Origin: Colwellia sp. BRX10-3
Lineage (GTDB): Bacteria > Pseudomonadota > Gammaproteobacteria > Enterobacterales > Alteromonadaceae
DNA: 64,000 nucleotides
Assembly: GCF_014077505.1 (NCBI RefSeq)
Contig: NZ_JACGWA010000001.1
Coordinates: 558,001-622,000, forward strand
Reading direction: 5' to 3'
The position numbers and the translations under genes were made by a program. Position 1 is the stretch's first letter. Every line of letters begins with the position of its first letter. The notes below the pieces were generated by a model that worked only from the letters and a program-made list of their open reading frames with translations, was not told the origin of the DNA and made no database searches. Of this stretch, positions 8,374 to 18,505 are shown one piece after another.

Positions 8374-8784
8374 TCATGAAGAGCTAATAGTAGTAGATGC
8401 TAGCTCTTTTTCCAACCATAGTCTGGCATCAAAGGCATTATCAAAAAATGCATGCTTGATACCTGCACCGCGATATATTTTAGAAAATAAATTTTCTGCT
8501 AACTGTGATGTTGTGCAATGCGCTAAGTTTAAGGCCACAGCTTTAGTTTTGCTATTGCGAATAAAATTAACATGATATTCAAGGCCTGCTTCAACACTTA
8601 TGGCTTCCCCTTTGGGTGTTAATAAAACACCATAATTACTTTGATCAATTTGGGTAACCGCCCATCGCAACTGTTGGTGCAAATAATCTAAGTATTCGAT
8701 ATTCCACGGCCCTTGCGCTTGAATCAAGATGAGGTTGTCTTCTATCGTTATTTCCAACGAGCTACGTGGTGCAAATGTGGTCAT
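8374..8784 (-). CDS. Uncharacterised small protein, STAS/SpoIIAA-like
   Basis: A 136-residue soluble protein that I do not recognise as a named family. The order of predicted strands and helices is: an N-terminal beta strand pair (LEITIEDNLILIQAQGPWN), a helix (YLDYLHQQLRWAV), a strand (YGVLLTPKGEA), then NSKTKAVALNL, FSKIYRGAGIKHAFFDNAFDARLWLEKEL. This fits the STAS-like SpoIIAA fold, in which short proteins bind anions, lipids or partner proteins. No signal or membrane segment is present. It is divergent from the RDD gene, and no operon partner is visible. A regulatory or binding role is only a guess. Confidence 0.6.
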   Translation of the reverse strand: MTTFAPRSSLEITIEDNLILIQAQGPWNIEYLDYLHQQLRWAVTQIDQSNYGVLLTPKGEAISVEAGLEYHVNFIRNSKTKAVALNLAHCTTSQLAENLFSKIYRGAGIKHAFFDNAFDARLWLEKELASTTISSS

Positions 8785-8922
8785 GATTAAACATCCTATT
8801 GTAATCTAGAACTTAATATTTCTTATTCGTTTATCTAAATATGAATAATAATTAAATATTACGCTCTCTTACTTATACTTTTATATGCCTTTTGCTAAAC
8901 TAGCGCAAATTTTTCTATTGAT

Positions 8923-9429
8923 ATGGCTATGTCATTAACTTCTAGTTCATCTTTTCCTCGTGCAGGCTTCCGACGTCGTTTAGCTTCATGGTTGTATGAT
9001 GCTTTAATCGCAATTGCTGTTTACATGACCGCTGGCGCAGCTTCATTTTTAATTATTTCCTTAATGGTTCATTTTGGCGCTTTTGATTTGCAAGGTTATC
9101 AGCACTTAAGCGATACCATTAGAAATACACCTTGGTTGCTGTGGCCAAATGAACTTTGGAAGCTGGGCTGGGTGTCATTATTCTTTGTCTGGTTTTGGTC
9201 TAAAAGTGGACAAACTTTGGGGATGAAAGCGTGGCGTTTAAAAGTGCAAAATCAAGATGGTAGCTTAATCACTATAACTACGGCTTTAAAACGCTTATTG
9301 CCAACATTATTCGGCTTAGGTAATTTTACCGTATTAGTTGATAGAAAAAATAAATTGAGTCTTCAAGATAGGCTAACGAATACTGAGGTGGTGCTGTTAA
9401 CCCTTGAAGCAAATCGTGGCAGGCTTTAA
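8923..9429 (+). CDS. RDD family integral membrane protein
   Basis: A 168-residue inner-membrane protein of the RDD family, whose function is mostly unknown (some members affect cation transport). The marker motif is FRRRLASWLYDALIA near residues 17-31, with the Arg-Asp pair that names the family. Three membrane segments are likely near residues 24-55, 75-95 (WVSLFFVWFWSKSG) and later. GQTLGMKAWRLKV in the middle is also highly typical. The frame opens with two close ATG codons, 8923 and 8929; neither has a clear ribosome site, so the start is uncertain by two residues. It runs toward lptG, with a shared hairpin between them. Confidence 0.88.
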   Translation: MAMSLTSSSSFPRAGFRRRLASWLYDALIAIAVYMTAGAASFLIISLMVHFGAFDLQGYQHLSDTIRNTPWLLWPNELWKLGWVSLFFVWFWSKSGQTLGMKAWRLKVQNQDGSLITITTALKRLLPTLFGLGNFTVLVDRKNKLSLQDRLTNTEVVLLTLEANRGRL

Positions 9430-9458
9430 CTATTCTAATTAATTTAATACTTTAACAA

Positions 9459-9489
9459 CCGAGAAAATGCAGTAAGGCATTCTTCTCGG
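9459..9489. terminator. Hairpin between the convergent RDD and lptG genes
   Basis: CCGAGAA-AATGC and GCATT-TTCTCGG pair with a one-base bulge around an AGTAAG loop. Its place between two converging stops (9429 and 9519) suggests a two-way terminator; T runs are short on both sides. Confidence 0.6.
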
Positions 9490-9518
9490 ATTTCAAAAAT
9501 TTAAACTATATAGTCTTG

Positions 9519-10586
9519 CTAACTCGCGCGCCTATTCATTAGATATAAAGCAATACTGACAAAAATAACGCTTGGCATAAAAGCACCAAAAATGGCGGGT
9601 AGTTGATAGACCAAACTGAGCGAGCCTAACACTTCGTTGACAATAAAGAATAAAATCCCCGTTGCCACACCCATCATAATTCTTGCTCCCATTGATACCG
9701 AGCGCAATGGACCAAAGATAAAAGATAGCGCCACTAATAACATAACGGCCAACGTAATGGGTTGTGCTATTTTCCGCCAAAATGCTAACAAATATCGACT
9801 CTTATCTTGCTTATTGGCATCTAAATAATCTAAATAATCACTTAAGCCTCTAAGTGATAAAGACTCTGGTTTTACTGTTACAACACCTAATTTATCAGGG
9901 GTTAAGGTTGAGTTCCAAGACATTATATCTTGGCTTTCTTTACTAATTTCTTTCGCGCTGATCTTGGTTTCAATAACATTACGTAATTGCCAAGCATTTT
10001 TTTGATAAACTGCGCTACTGGCCGATACCCAACTTGACAGTTTAAGCTGCTCATTAAAACGATATATTTGAATGTCTTTTAAAGAACCTTGATCTTGTAC
10101 TTCACCAATATGAACAAAGTAGTCACCGTCTTTGGCCCATGTACCACCGGTTGATGAGATTAAACTCCCCCCCGAAATTGCCTGAGCACGCACTTGTCGC
10201 GCTGCAGCTTCACCTTGAGGGGCAAGCCACTCACCAACCGCCATACTGACGACAATTAATAACAAGGCTGATTTCATCACTGATTTAATAATATCAAGGC
10301 GAGAAAGCCCTGCTGCCTGCATAACAATCAGTTCGCTACTACTTGCCATCATGCCCATACCAATTAGGCCGCCAATTAACGCCGACATAGGGAAAAATAA
10401 CGAGACATCTTGCGGAATAGCGTAAAGCACATAAAGCGCAGCGTGAGATAAATCATAATTACCTTTACCGACTGACTTCATTTGTTCAACAAATTTAATG
10501 ATGCCGCTCAAACTGACAAATACCGCTAAGGTGAGAAAGGTCGTAGAGGCAATAACGCGACCTATGTACATATCTAAAATACGCAT
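9519..10586 (-). CDS. lptG: LPS export ABC transporter permease LptG
   Basis: One of the two inner-membrane permeases of the LptB2FG transporter, which extracts lipopolysaccharide from the inner membrane and passes it to LptC. The 355 residues match E. coli LptG (360). The N-terminus MRILDMYIGRVIASTTF is typical. Membrane segments lie near residues 12-35, 60-80 and 100-120, then a periplasmic beta-jellyroll region (about 130-260), then three segments at the C-terminus. Its start codon overlaps the stop of lptF by one base (TAATG), so the two are translationally coupled. The lptF-lptG pair lies divergent to pepA, the usual arrangement in Gammaproteobacteria. Confidence 0.96.
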   Translation of the reverse strand: MRILDMYIGRVIASTTFLTLAVFVSLSGIIKFVEQMKSVGKGNYDLSHAALYVLYAIPQDVSLFFPMSALIGGLIGMGMMASSSELIVMQAAGLSRLDIIKSVMKSALLLIVVSMAVGEWLAPQGEAAARQVRAQAISGGSLISSTGGTWAKDGDYFVHIGEVQDQGSLKDIQIYRFNEQLKLSSWVSASSAVYQKNAWQLRNVIETKISAKEISKESQDIMSWNSTLTPDKLGVVTVKPESLSLRGLSDYLDYLDANKQDKSRYLLAFWRKIAQPITLAVMLLVALSFIFGPLRSVSMGARIMMGVATGILFFIVNEVLGSLSLVYQLPAIFGAFMPSVIFVSIALYLMNRRAS

Positions 10587-11710
10587 TAAGCAGCACCCTT
10601 ATTTTTAGCGATTTTCGCTTTAATTTTCCGGCCACTCGTTCTTCCTTTCACCAGCAGGCTAAAGCCTAATATCAGTACAATAAAGTGCACGGGCCACAAG
10701 CCAATATATTGCGGAACAGAGCCTTTTTCTATGCCGGAACGAACCGCTGTCAGCAACAAGAAGTAACTTAAAAACAATAATAGTGCTGGTAGCATTTTAC
10801 CAAACTTACCTTGGCGCGGATTAACCACACTCAGCGGCACTGCCACCAAAGTCATAATAATACAGGCTAATGGAAAGGCGATTCGCCATTGGCTTTCGGC
10901 GCTCGTTTCAGGCGATTGGTCTTGGTAAAGTTCTGCGGTTGGTATGGCACTGAGTTTACGGCGTTTGTGCGCCACTTTTTGATCTTGAATTTGAATATAA
11001 TATTTATCAAATGCAACTTGGCGAAATTCTTTATTTTTTATATCATTTTGATAACGCGTGCCGGCTGATAAGATTAAACGCTGCGAGCCCGTTTCTTCTT
11101 CAACAACCTGACCTGTTGCGGCATAAACCAGACTAGAATCTATAACACTGGTGTTTGGCGAGTTTTCATTAGGCAACTGTGCAACAAAAACCTTTTCAAA
11201 AGTATTGTCATCACGGTTTTTATCATGAATAAAGATTACTGCCTTTTTATTACCTGTGGTTTGAAAACGACCAGCAATAAGTGAGCTTAACCCTGAGTCT
11301 GCCGCTATTTGATCTTTAACTTGGTATTCATACTCTGCCGCCATCGGCGACAAATAAAGCGTAAATATGCCGGTAATTATGGCCGTAACCAAACCTAATA
11401 TTAAGGTAACGCGCACCACATACCATTCGCTTACACCACAGGCATGTAATACTGTCATTTCATTTTCAGCGTAAATGCGACCATACGCCAATAAAACCCC
11501 AAGAAAAAAGCTCAGTGGTAAAATCATGCCAGCAAGATCAGGTATTTTCAGGCCAATAAATGTCATCACCAAATGACCTGGAATACCCCCTTCCGAGGCA
11601 TCGTCAAGTACGCGAACGAATTTATTGCTGATAAATATTGTCATAATGACAAGAAATACCGCAAGTTGGGTTTTAGCAACTTCTTTGAGTAAATAACGAA
11701 ATATAATCAC
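10586..11710 (-). CDS. lptF: LPS export ABC transporter permease LptF
   Basis: The partner permease of LptG in the LptB2FG lipopolysaccharide extractor. The length of 374 residues is close to E. coli LptF (366). It opens MIIFRYLLKEVAKTQLAVF and has the typical ISNKFVRVLDDASEG and GLKIPDLAGMILPLSFFLG, with segments near residues 12-30, 55-80 and 100-120. A periplasmic domain follows, and three segments lie near 275-350. The C-terminal tail is strongly basic (GRKIKAKIAKNK). It is first in the lptF-lptG pair and shares an upstream region of about 240 bp with pepA on the other strand, which should hold both promoters. Confidence 0.96.
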   Translation of the reverse strand: MIIFRYLLKEVAKTQLAVFLVIMTIFISNKFVRVLDDASEGGIPGHLVMTFIGLKIPDLAGMILPLSFFLGVLLAYGRIYAENEMTVLHACGVSEWYVVRVTLILGLVTAIITGIFTLYLSPMAAEYEYQVKDQIAADSGLSSLIAGRFQTTGNKKAVIFIHDKNRDDNTFEKVFVAQLPNENSPNTSVIDSSLVYAATGQVVEEETGSQRLILSAGTRYQNDIKNKEFRQVAFDKYYIQIQDQKVAHKRRKLSAIPTAELYQDQSPETSAESQWRIAFPLACIIMTLVAVPLSVVNPRQGKFGKMLPALLLFLSYFLLLTAVRSGIEKGSVPQYIGLWPVHFIVLILGFSLLVKGRTSGRKIKAKIAKNKGAA

Positions 11711-11949
11711 AAAGTGATCCTATAAAAACTTAGTTTTTTCTGACATACAGCCATTTTTTGCGTAAACTTGTCATTTTTAGCATTAAGTTAATTGTAAGCT
11801 TAACAGGTAATGCTGTGCAATCCGGCTATAATTATAGCCTTTAGCCGAATACAATTAAAAGCAAGCTTAGCGATTATTTACTGTTTTTAGCAAGCTTATT
11901 AGTATATTTTCTATAAAATATACGCATTTGAGTCAAATTAGGAGACATC

Positions 11950-13455
11950 ATGGAGTTCAGTGTAAAGAGTGGCAGTCCGGAAAAACAACGTAGCGCCTGT
12001 ATTGTCGTCGGTGTTTTCGAACCACGTCGTTTGTCGGCAATCGCTGAGCAACTAGATGAAATTAGTGAAGGTTATATTAGTAACCTGTTACGTCGTGGCG
12101 ACCTTGAAGGCAAGTCTGGGCAAATGTTGTTGTTGCATCATGTGCCAAACATTCTGAGTGAACGCGTATTATTAGTGGGCTGTGGCAAAGAGCGTGAGTT
12201 AGATGAACGCCAATATCGTCAAATTATCAGTAAAACCATTAGTACCCTAAATGAAACCGGCTCAATGGAAGCTGTATGCTTTTTGTCTGAATTACATGTT
12301 AAAGGCCGTGATACCTACTGGAAAGTACGTCAAGCTATTGAAGCAACACAAGATTGTCTTTACAGTTTTAACAGTTTAAAAACTCGTAAAGAAGAGCCTC
12401 GTCGTCCGTTACGTAAAATCGTATTTAATGTGCCAACGCGTCGTGAATTACCGATTGGCGAACGCGCAATTAACCATGCGCTAGCGATTGCTGAAGGTAT
12501 AACTACCTGTAAAAACGTCGCTAACATGCCGCCAAACATTTGTAATCCTGCCTATTTGGCTGAACAAGCACAAATTTTGGGTACCGATTACGATAATGTC
12601 ACTACGCAAGTGATTGGCGAAAAAGAAATGGAAGAACTCGGCATGGGCTCTTATTTAGCCGTAGGCCGTGGTTCTGTGAATGAGTCACTGATGAGCATTA
12701 TTAAATATAATGGTGCTGGCGATGATTCGAAACCTCTAGTATTAGTCGGTAAAGGGTTAACCTTTGACAGTGGTGGTATTTCATTAAAACCAGGCGCAGG
12801 CATGGACGAAATGAAATATGACATGGGTGGTGCTGCCGGTGTTTTAGGTGCTATGCATGCCCTTGCTGAGCTTCAATTACCTATAAATGTTATTGGCGTT
12901 TTAGCTGGCTGTGAAAACATGCCAAGCAGCAACGCATACCGTCCTGGTGACATATTAACCACTATGTCTGGTCAAACTGTTGAAGTATTAAATACCGATG
13001 CTGAAGGCCGTTTAGTATTATGTGACGCACTAACCTATGTTGAACGTTTTGATCCTGAACTTGTTATCGATGTTGCCACCTTAACTGGCGCATGTGTTGT
13101 AGCGTTAGGTGCACATGCAACTGCCTTACTTAGTACTCATAATCCATTGGCGCACGAGCTATTAAATGCCTCCGAGCAAAGTGGTGATAGAGCATGGCGT
13201 ATGCCGTTATGGGATGACTATCAAGATCAACTTGAAAGCCCATTTGCTGATTTTACCAATTTAGGTGGCAAAGAAGCAGGCACAATTACTGCCGCATGTT
13301 TCTTATCTCGCTTTACCAAAAAATATCATTGGGCGCATTTAGATATTGCTGGTACAGCATGGCGCAGCGGTAAAAATAAAGGCTCAACAGGCCGCCCAGT
13401 AAGTATGCTAACGCAATTTTTATTAAATCGCGCTGGCGCTGAGCAAGGCGAATAG
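11950..13455 (+). CDS. pepA: Leucyl aminopeptidase PepA (cytosol aminopeptidase)
   Basis: A dinuclear-metal M17 peptidase that removes N-terminal residues from peptides; in E. coli it also binds DNA at carAB and at plasmid recombination sites. The 501 residues match E. coli PepA (503). The N-terminal domain is followed by the catalytic domain: [16 protein letters not shown] near residue 265 with the metal-binding Lys and Asp, then [11 protein letters not shown], and [10 protein letters not shown] near residue 350, the M17 signature with Asp, Glu and Arg of the active site. The start ATG at 11950 has AGGAG about 5 bp upstream. It is first in the pepA-holC-valS unit and divergent from lptF. Confidence 0.97.
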   Translation: MEFSVKSGSPEKQRSACIVVGVFEPRRLSAIAEQLDEISEGYISNLLRRGDLEGKSGQMLLLHHVPNILSERVLLVGCGKERELDERQYRQIISKTISTLNETGSMEAVCFLSELHVKGRDTYWKVRQAIEATQDCLYSFNSLKTRKEEPRRPLRKIVFNVPTRRELPIGERAINHALAIAEGITTCKNVANMPPNICNPAYLAEQAQILGTDYDNVTTQVIGEKEMEELGMGSYLAVGRGSVNESLMSIIKYNGAGDDSKPLVLVGKGLTFDSGGISLKPGAGMDEMKYDMGGAAGVLGAMHALAELQLPINVIGVLAGCENMPSSNAYRPGDILTTMSGQTVEVLNTDAEGRLVLCDALTYVERFDPELVIDVATLTGACVVALGAHATALLSTHNPLAHELLNASEQSGDRAWRMPLWDDYQDQLESPFADFTNLGGKEAGTITAACFLSRFTKKYHWAHLDIAGTAWRSGKNKGSTGRPVSMLTQFLLNRAGAEQGE

Positions 13456-13486
13456 TTCTCAGTGAATTTATACCCGGAATAACGTC

Positions 13487-13963
13487 ATGCTAACCCAAGC
13501 AATGTTCTACAGTATAGAAGAGCAAAGTGCAGTCACAGGTGTAACTGAAGCACAGTTGCACCTGCATTATGCTTGCCTGCAAGCTGCTCACTTTTATCGA
13601 CAAAATAAGCGGGTATTTATTTATACTCAAGATCAACAAAGCGCGCATGATATCGACGAAATGTTATGGGCTTTTGATCCTGATAGTTTTGTACCCCACA
13701 ATTTAATTGGTGAAGGTCCAAAGCAAGGTGCTGCTGTCGAAATTAGCTGGCAGCCACCAAAAAACCGCCGTGCGGTTTTAATTAATTTAACTAGCGAGGT
13801 ACCCAACTTCGCTAACCAATTTTCGCATCTGATAGATTTTGTACCTGCCGATGAAACCCTAAAAGAACAAGCTCGAAACCGTTTTCGTACTTGTCGCCAA
13901 TGGGGTTACAATGTAGCTCACCAAGTTGCAAGCGCACCGCAAACTATCGATACAACCAGTTAA
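13487..13963 (+). CDS. holC: DNA polymerase III chi subunit
   Basis: The chi subunit of the clamp-loader complex; it pairs with psi (HolD) and links the replisome to single-stranded-DNA-binding protein. The 158 residues are close to E. coli HolC (147). Family features are an N-terminal strand (AMFYSIEEQ), the [22 protein letters not shown] region, then [17 protein letters not shown] near residues 55-75 and the [14 protein letters not shown] strand. The Trp and Phe residues in the middle part face the SSB tail in known structures. It lies 31 bp after pepA and 22 bp before valS on the same strand, the classic pepA-holC-valS order. Confidence 0.94.
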   Translation: MLTQAMFYSIEEQSAVTGVTEAQLHLHYACLQAAHFYRQNKRVFIYTQDQQSAHDIDEMLWAFDPDSFVPHNLIGEGPKQGAAVEISWQPPKNRRAVLINLTSEVPNFANQFSHLIDFVPADETLKEQARNRFRTCRQWGYNVAHQVASAPQTIDTTS

Positions 13964-13985
13964 AAATCTTCTGACGGAAACTCTG

Positions 13986-16856
13986 ATGGAAAAAACATTT
14001 ACCCCCTCTGACATTGAACAATCCCTTTATAAAAGTTGGGAAGAACAAGGTTACTTTAGCCCAACGGGTGAAGGCGACAGCTACAGCATTGCTATTCCAC
14101 CACCCAACGTAACGGGTAGTTTGCATATGGGACATGCTTTTCAGCAAACCATAATGGACACCTTGATTCGTTACCAACGTATGCAAGGTAAAAATACCTT
14201 GTGGCAAACCGGTTGTGACCATGCAGGTATCGCAACGCAGATGGTCGTAGAGCGCAAAATTGCCGCAGAAGAAGATAAAACCCGTCACGACTATGGGCGT
14301 GAAGGTTTCATTGATAAAATTTGGCAGTGGAAAGAAGAATCGGGTGGCACAATCGGTAAGCAAATGCGCCGTTTAGGTAACTCTATTGATTGGTCTCGTG
14401 AAAGATTTACCATGGATGATGGTATGTCTGAAGCCGTACAAGAAGTTTTTGTGCGTTTATATGAAGACGACCTAATTTATCGTGGTAAACGCCTAGTCAA
14501 CTGGGATCCAAAATTCCATACTGCTATTTCAGATTTAGAAGTAGAAAATAAAGATAAAAAAGGCCACATGTGGCACTTGCGTTATCCATTAGCTAACGGA
14601 GCGAAAACCGCAGATGGTCTTGACTATTTAGTCGTTGCCACCACTCGTCCTGAAACAGTATTAGGTGACACGGGTGTTGCGGTAAATCCTGAAGATCCGC
14701 GTTATAAAGATTTAATTGGCAAACAAGTATTATTGCCTTTAGTTAATCGTTTAATTCCGATTGTTGGCGATGAACATGCCGATATGGAGAAAGGCACGGG
14801 TTGTGTAAAAATAACGCCGGCTCATGACTTTAACGATAATGAAGTGGGCAAACGTCATCAATTACCTCAAATCAACATTTTTGATAAAGACGCTGCAATA
14901 TTAACCAGCGCTGAAATCTATGATACTAAAGGTGAAGTGTGTAATGCATACGACACAGAATTACCGGCAGAATTTGCTGGCATGGATCGATTTGTTGCCC
15001 GTAAAGCCATCGTTGCTAAGTTCGAAGAATTAGGTTTATTAGTTGAAGTAAAAGAGCATGACTTAGTAGCACCTTATGGTGATAGATCAGGCGTCATCAT
15101 TGAGCCCCTACTAACAGACCAATGGTATGTACGTGTTGAAAAATTAGCAGGCCCAGCCGTTGAAGCTGTTAAAGATGGTCAAATTGAATTTGTCCCTAAG
15201 CAATACGAAAACATGTATTTTGCTTGGATGAACAATATTCAAGATTGGTGTATTTCACGCCAACTTTGGTGGGGACATCGTATTCCGGCTTGGTATGACG
15301 AAAATGGTAAAGTGTATGTCGGCCGCACCGAAGCAGAAGTTCGGGCTAATAACACCATTAGCGACGACATGAAGCTAAGCCAAGATGATGATGTACTTGA
15401 TACTTGGTTCTCATCTGCACTTTGGACCTTCTCTACATTAGGCTGGCCAAAAGAAACTGAAGATTTAAAAACCTTTCATCCGACTGATGTATTGGTAACC
15501 GGTTTTGACATTATTTTCTTCTGGGTTGCCCGCATGATCATGATGACCATGCATTTTAACAAAGATGAAAATGGTAAAGCGCAAATACCGTTTAAGAAAA
15601 TCTACATGACCGGACTTATTCGCGATGAAAATGGCGATAAAATGAGTAAATCAAAAGGCAATGTTGTTGATCCATTAGATATGATTGATGGTATTTCTCT
15701 TGAAGACTTATTGCAAAAACGTACCGGTAATATGATGCAGCCTAAATTGGCCGCTAAAATTGAAAAACTGACCAAGAAAGAATATCCAAACGGTATTGAA
15801 GCACATGGTACTGATGCATTACGTTTTACCTTAACGTCTGTAGCAACTACCGGTCGCGATATTAGCTGGGATATGAAACGTCTTGAAGGTTACCGTAATT
15901 TTACTAACAAATTATGGAATGCCAGCCGTTATGTCTTAATGAATACTGAAGAATTTGATTGCGGCCGCTCTTCGTCGAATGAATCTGCTGGCGAAATGGA
16001 GTTTTCATTAGCCGATCGCTGGATTATGGGGCAATTTCAACAAACAGTGAAAACTGTACATGAAGCTTTTGAATCGTTCCGTTTTGATTTAGCATCGCAA
16101 GCACTATATGAATTCACTTGGCATCAATTCTGTGACTGGTATTTAGAATTAACTAAACCTATATTGTTCAAAGGCAGCGAAGCCCAACAGCGTGGAACTC
16201 GTCATACCTTAGTTAACGTTTTAGAAAAATTACTGCGTTTAATGCACCCTATTATGCCGTTTATCACGGAAACTATTTGGCAACGCGTTGCACCTTTAAC
16301 AAACTTTGAGCAAACTGGCGATAGCATTATGATACAAAGCTTTCCTCAGTTTGACCAAAGCCAGTGCGACCAAACTGCAATCGATGATTTAGAGTGGGTT
16401 AAACAGTTTGTAGTTGCCATTCGTAATATTCGTGGCGAAATGGACATAGCCCCAAGTAAACCATTACCCGTGCTACTAAAACATGTTAATACTGACGACA
16501 GACGCCGTTTAACTGAAAATGAACAGTTTATTAGTGCCTTGGCTAAACTAGAAAGTATTAACGTATTAGCAGATGATGATAATGGCCCTGCTTCTGCAAC
16601 AGCCGTTGTTGGTGACTTATCAATACTCATACCCATGGCAGGTTTAATCGACAAAGATGCTGAATTAGCCCGTTTAGACAAAGCCATTGAGAAGTTAACC
16701 AAAGACGCAGACCGTGTACGTGCCAAGCTTAACAATGAAAGTTTTGTTGGCAAAGCACCTGAAGCGGTAATAAATAAAGAAAAAGCTAAGTTAGCCGAAG
16801 CTGAATCTACCTTGATAAAAATGGTTGACCAGAAAGCGCAAATAGCTGAAATTTAA
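13986..16856 (+). CDS. valS: Valine--tRNA ligase
   Basis: Class I aminoacyl-tRNA synthetase that charges tRNA-Val and edits mischarged threonine. I chose ATG at 13986 ([20 protein letters not shown]), which gives 956 residues as in E. coli (951); an open frame upstream reaches into holC but has no support. The nucleotide-binding HIGH motif is GSLHMGHA near residue 43, and KMSKSKGNV near 553 is the second signature. CP1 editing sequences such as [12 protein letters not shown] lie near 220. The C-terminus is a basic and acidic coiled coil ([13 protein letters not shown]) that contacts the tRNA. It is the last gene of its unit and is followed by a strong terminator. Confidence 0.97.
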   Translation: MEKTFTPSDIEQSLYKSWEEQGYFSPTGEGDSYSIAIPPPNVTGSLHMGHAFQQTIMDTLIRYQRMQGKNTLWQTGCDHAGIATQMVVERKIAAEEDKTRHDYGREGFIDKIWQWKEESGGTIGKQMRRLGNSIDWSRERFTMDDGMSEAVQEVFVRLYEDDLIYRGKRLVNWDPKFHTAISDLEVENKDKKGHMWHLRYPLANGAKTADGLDYLVVATTRPETVLGDTGVAVNPEDPRYKDLIGKQVLLPLVNRLIPIVGDEHADMEKGTGCVKITPAHDFNDNEVGKRHQLPQINIFDKDAAILTSAEIYDTKGEVCNAYDTELPAEFAGMDRFVARKAIVAKFEELGLLVEVKEHDLVAPYGDRSGVIIEPLLTDQWYVRVEKLAGPAVEAVKDGQIEFVPKQYENMYFAWMNNIQDWCISRQLWWGHRIPAWYDENGKVYVGRTEAEVRANNTISDDMKLSQDDDVLDTWFSSALWTFSTLGWPKETEDLKTFHPTDVLVTGFDIIFFWVARMIMMTMHFNKDENGKAQIPFKKIYMTGLIRDENGDKMSKSKGNVVDPLDMIDGISLEDLLQKRTGNMMQPKLAAKIEKLTKKEYPNGIEAHGTDALRFTLTSVATTGRDISWDMKRLEGYRNFTNKLWNASRYVLMNTEEFDCGRSSSNESAGEMEFSLADRWIMGQFQQTVKTVHEAFESFRFDLASQALYEFTWHQFCDWYLELTKPILFKGSEAQQRGTRHTLVNVLEKLLRLMHPIMPFITETIWQRVAPLTNFEQTGDSIMIQSFPQFDQSQCDQTAIDDLEWVKQFVVAIRNIRGEMDIAPSKPLPVLLKHVNTDDRRRLTENEQFISALAKLESINVLADDDNGPASATAVVGDLSILIPMAGLIDKDAELARLDKAIEKLTKDADRVRAKLNNESFVGKAPEAVINKEKAKLAEAESTLIKMVDQKAQIAEI

Positions 16857-16879
16857 ATAACTTATTTAAATTAAATGAT

Positions 16880-16908
16880 AAAAGCCAGCATCTTAGCTGG
16901 CTTTTTTG
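16880..16908 (+). terminator. Rho-independent terminator of the pepA-holC-valS unit
   Basis: AAAGCCAGC and GCTGGCTTT pair around a short ATCTTA loop and are followed by a T6 run. It lies 24 bp past the valS stop. Confidence 0.9.
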
Positions 16909-16964
16909 TCATAAAAAAGTCGGCTAATCTTCATATTTTTTAGAGATTCCTCAATTCTACTGTG

Positions 16965-17155
16965 TTATTATGCGCTCGCGTTGAGTTTTTGCGTTTCGGG
17001 ATAAGGAGAGATCTTCTGGTCAATAGACCAATGATCAGCCTAGACGCTTTAATATGTGTTACTGGAAACCTATCTCTACTTTAGGTAGAGAGCATTTACT
17101 CCGTATATGGCCGTTTTGGCTAAACTTTAATTTTTGACCTGCGAGAAATGTTAGT
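16965..17155 (+). promoter_or_regulatory. Long structured leader of the cold-shock gene
   Basis: About 190 bases without a coding frame precede the cold-shock gene. They contain several short hairpins: TGGTC-AATA-GACCA, CTCTAC-TTTAG-GTAGAG and GGCC-GTTTT-GGC. Long structured 5' leaders are known for E. coli cspA, where they act as an RNA thermosensor. A possible -10 element TATTAT precedes the region; the transcription start is not known from sequence alone. Confidence 0.5.
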
Positions 17156-17362
17156 ATGTCTACAGTAACTGGTAAAGTAAAATTTTTTAACGAATCTAAA
17201 GGATTTGGTTTCATCGAGCAAGAGAACGGCGCTGACGTGTTTGTTCACTTTAGTGCAATTTCTGGTGACGGTTTCCGCACTTTGACTGACGGTCAAGCGG
17301 TAACTTTTAGCGTAAAACAAGGCCAAAAAGGTCCTGAAGCTGAAAACGTAGTTGCATCTTAA
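17156..17362 (+). CDS. Cold-shock domain protein, CspA family
   Basis: A 68-residue single cold-shock domain that binds single-stranded nucleic acid and destabilises RNA hairpins. The sequence has the RNP1-type KGFGFIEQ and the RNP2-type DVFVHFSAI, together with VKFFNESKG. Length and layout match CspA/CspE proteins of E. coli (69-70 residues). It is a single-gene unit with a long leader and a strong terminator, which is the usual arrangement for temperature- or growth-phase-regulated csp genes. Which paralogue (CspA, CspC, CspE or CspD-like) cannot be settled from sequence; the leader argues for a cold-induced one. Start is ATG at 17156 with a GAGAAA purine stretch upstream. Confidence 0.95.
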   Translation: MSTVTGKVKFFNESKGFGFIEQENGADVFVHFSAISGDGFRTLTDGQAVTFSVKQGQKGPEAENVVAS

Positions 17363-17378
17363 TCTAAAGTGCTAACTA

Positions 17379-17400
17379 AGCTTTAGTCATAACTAAAGCT
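17379..17400 (+). other. Perfect 9-bp hairpin between csp and its terminator
   Basis: AGCTTTAGT and ACTAAAGCT pair around CATA, 17 bp past the csp stop and just before the terminator at 17408. It has no T run of its own. It may protect the 3' end of the mRNA, or be a second terminator arm. Confidence 0.5.
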
Positions 17401-17407
17401 CAAATAA

Positions 17408-17438
17408 AAAAAACGAAACTTATGTTTCGTTTTTTTGT
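17408..17438 (+). terminator. Rho-independent terminator of the cold-shock gene
   Basis: AAACGAAAC and GTTTCGTTT pair around a TTAT loop, with an A run before and a T7 run after, so it could act in both directions. hemH on the minus strand ends 42 bp further on and may use it too. Confidence 0.88.
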
Positions 17439-17479
17439 TTCTATCGCTAAAAAATTTAGCTTACGTACGCATTAATATA

Positions 17480-18496
17480 CTAAACAATATGTGGCTCTAT
17501 TAAATCAAGCATAACGTCGATGTGCGAATCGTCATCATTGAGTGCGGCAATATAGTGATATTGTTCACCACCCGCCGTAATAAATATTTCTTTGTTTTCG
17601 TGTACTAACTCTTCTAAAGTCTCTAAACAGTCAGCACTAAATGCTGGGCTAATAATAGCTACATGTTTATTGCCTGCTTCAGCGAGACTTGCCAGAGTTT
17701 CATCTGTGTAGGGTTTTAGCCACTCTGCTTTGCCAAAACGGGATTGAAAGGTCATCACATAATCATCTTTACTTAAGCCAAGTTCCTCAACGACTAAACG
17801 GGTAGTTTTATGGCTGAAGCAATAATATGGGTCGCCCTGCTCTAAAAAATATTTAGGCATACCATGGTAAGAGAATACGAACTTATCAGGTTTACCATGA
17901 ACGGCTATATGATTGTTAATGCTTGTCGCTAATGCTTTAATATAGAGGGGCTTATCATGATAACTACTTTGAAAGTGAATACTTGGGATCCAGCGCCAGG
18001 TTTTAATTTTATTAAACACTGCATCAAAGGTGGCTCCGGTTGTTGGGCCAGCATATTGTGGGTATAGCGGCAGAACAATAATGTTGTTAACCCCTTTTTC
18101 TTGAAAGCTTTCTAAAGCGTTGCCAATAGAAGGATTGCCATATCTCATGGCGACATCAACGATCACTTTATCGCCATATTTTTCTGTGAGAACTTTCTCA
18201 ACTTTAGCCTTTTGTTGCTTGCTAATAACTAATAAAGGCGAGCCTTCCTCCGTCCAAATACTTTCATATAACTTAGCTGACTTTTTTGGCCGTACCCTAA
18301 GAATAATGCCATGTAAAATCACCATCCAAATCAAGCGAGGAATTTCTACGACACGTGGGTCAGATAAAAATTCACGCAGGTATCGTCTAAGCGCACCTGC
18401 CGTTGGACTATCAGGCGTACCTAAATTCGTTAACAACACCCCCGTTTTTGCGGTGCAATCATGAATTTTTTTGCTTTGCCCTGCATATCTTGACAT
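17480..18496 (-). CDS. hemH: Ferrochelatase
   Basis: Last enzyme of heme synthesis; inserts ferrous iron into protoporphyrin IX at the inner face of the membrane. The 338 residues suit the family (E. coli HemH 320). The opening TGVLLTNLGTPDSP is the family start motif, LPLYPQYAG near residue 142 is a conserved strand, FSYHGMPKYF near 210 contains the catalytic His, and SPAFSADCLETLEEL near 281-295 holds the conserved Glu. No 2Fe-2S cysteine set is apparent. It lies 9 bp downstream of the glutathione peroxidase gene on the same strand and may be co-transcribed. A ccm operon follows on the other strand, so heme supply and cytochrome assembly sit close together. Confidence 0.95.
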   Translation of the reverse strand: MSRYAGQSKKIHDCTAKTGVLLTNLGTPDSPTAGALRRYLREFLSDPRVVEIPRLIWMVILHGIILRVRPKKSAKLYESIWTEEGSPLLVISKQQKAKVEKVLTEKYGDKVIVDVAMRYGNPSIGNALESFQEKGVNNIIVLPLYPQYAGPTTGATFDAVFNKIKTWRWIPSIHFQSSYHDKPLYIKALATSINNHIAVHGKPDKFVFSYHGMPKYFLEQGDPYYCFSHKTTRLVVEELGLSKDDYVMTFQSRFGKAEWLKPYTDETLASLAEAGNKHVAIISPAFSADCLETLEELVHENKEIFITAGGEQYHYIAALNDDDSHIDVMLDLIEPHIV

Positions 18497-18505
18497 AAAC
18501 TTTCT

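Noticed and set aside
13944-14363. Antisense open frame across holC end and valS start
   Set aside because: Shadow of valS; the valS frame has full motif support.
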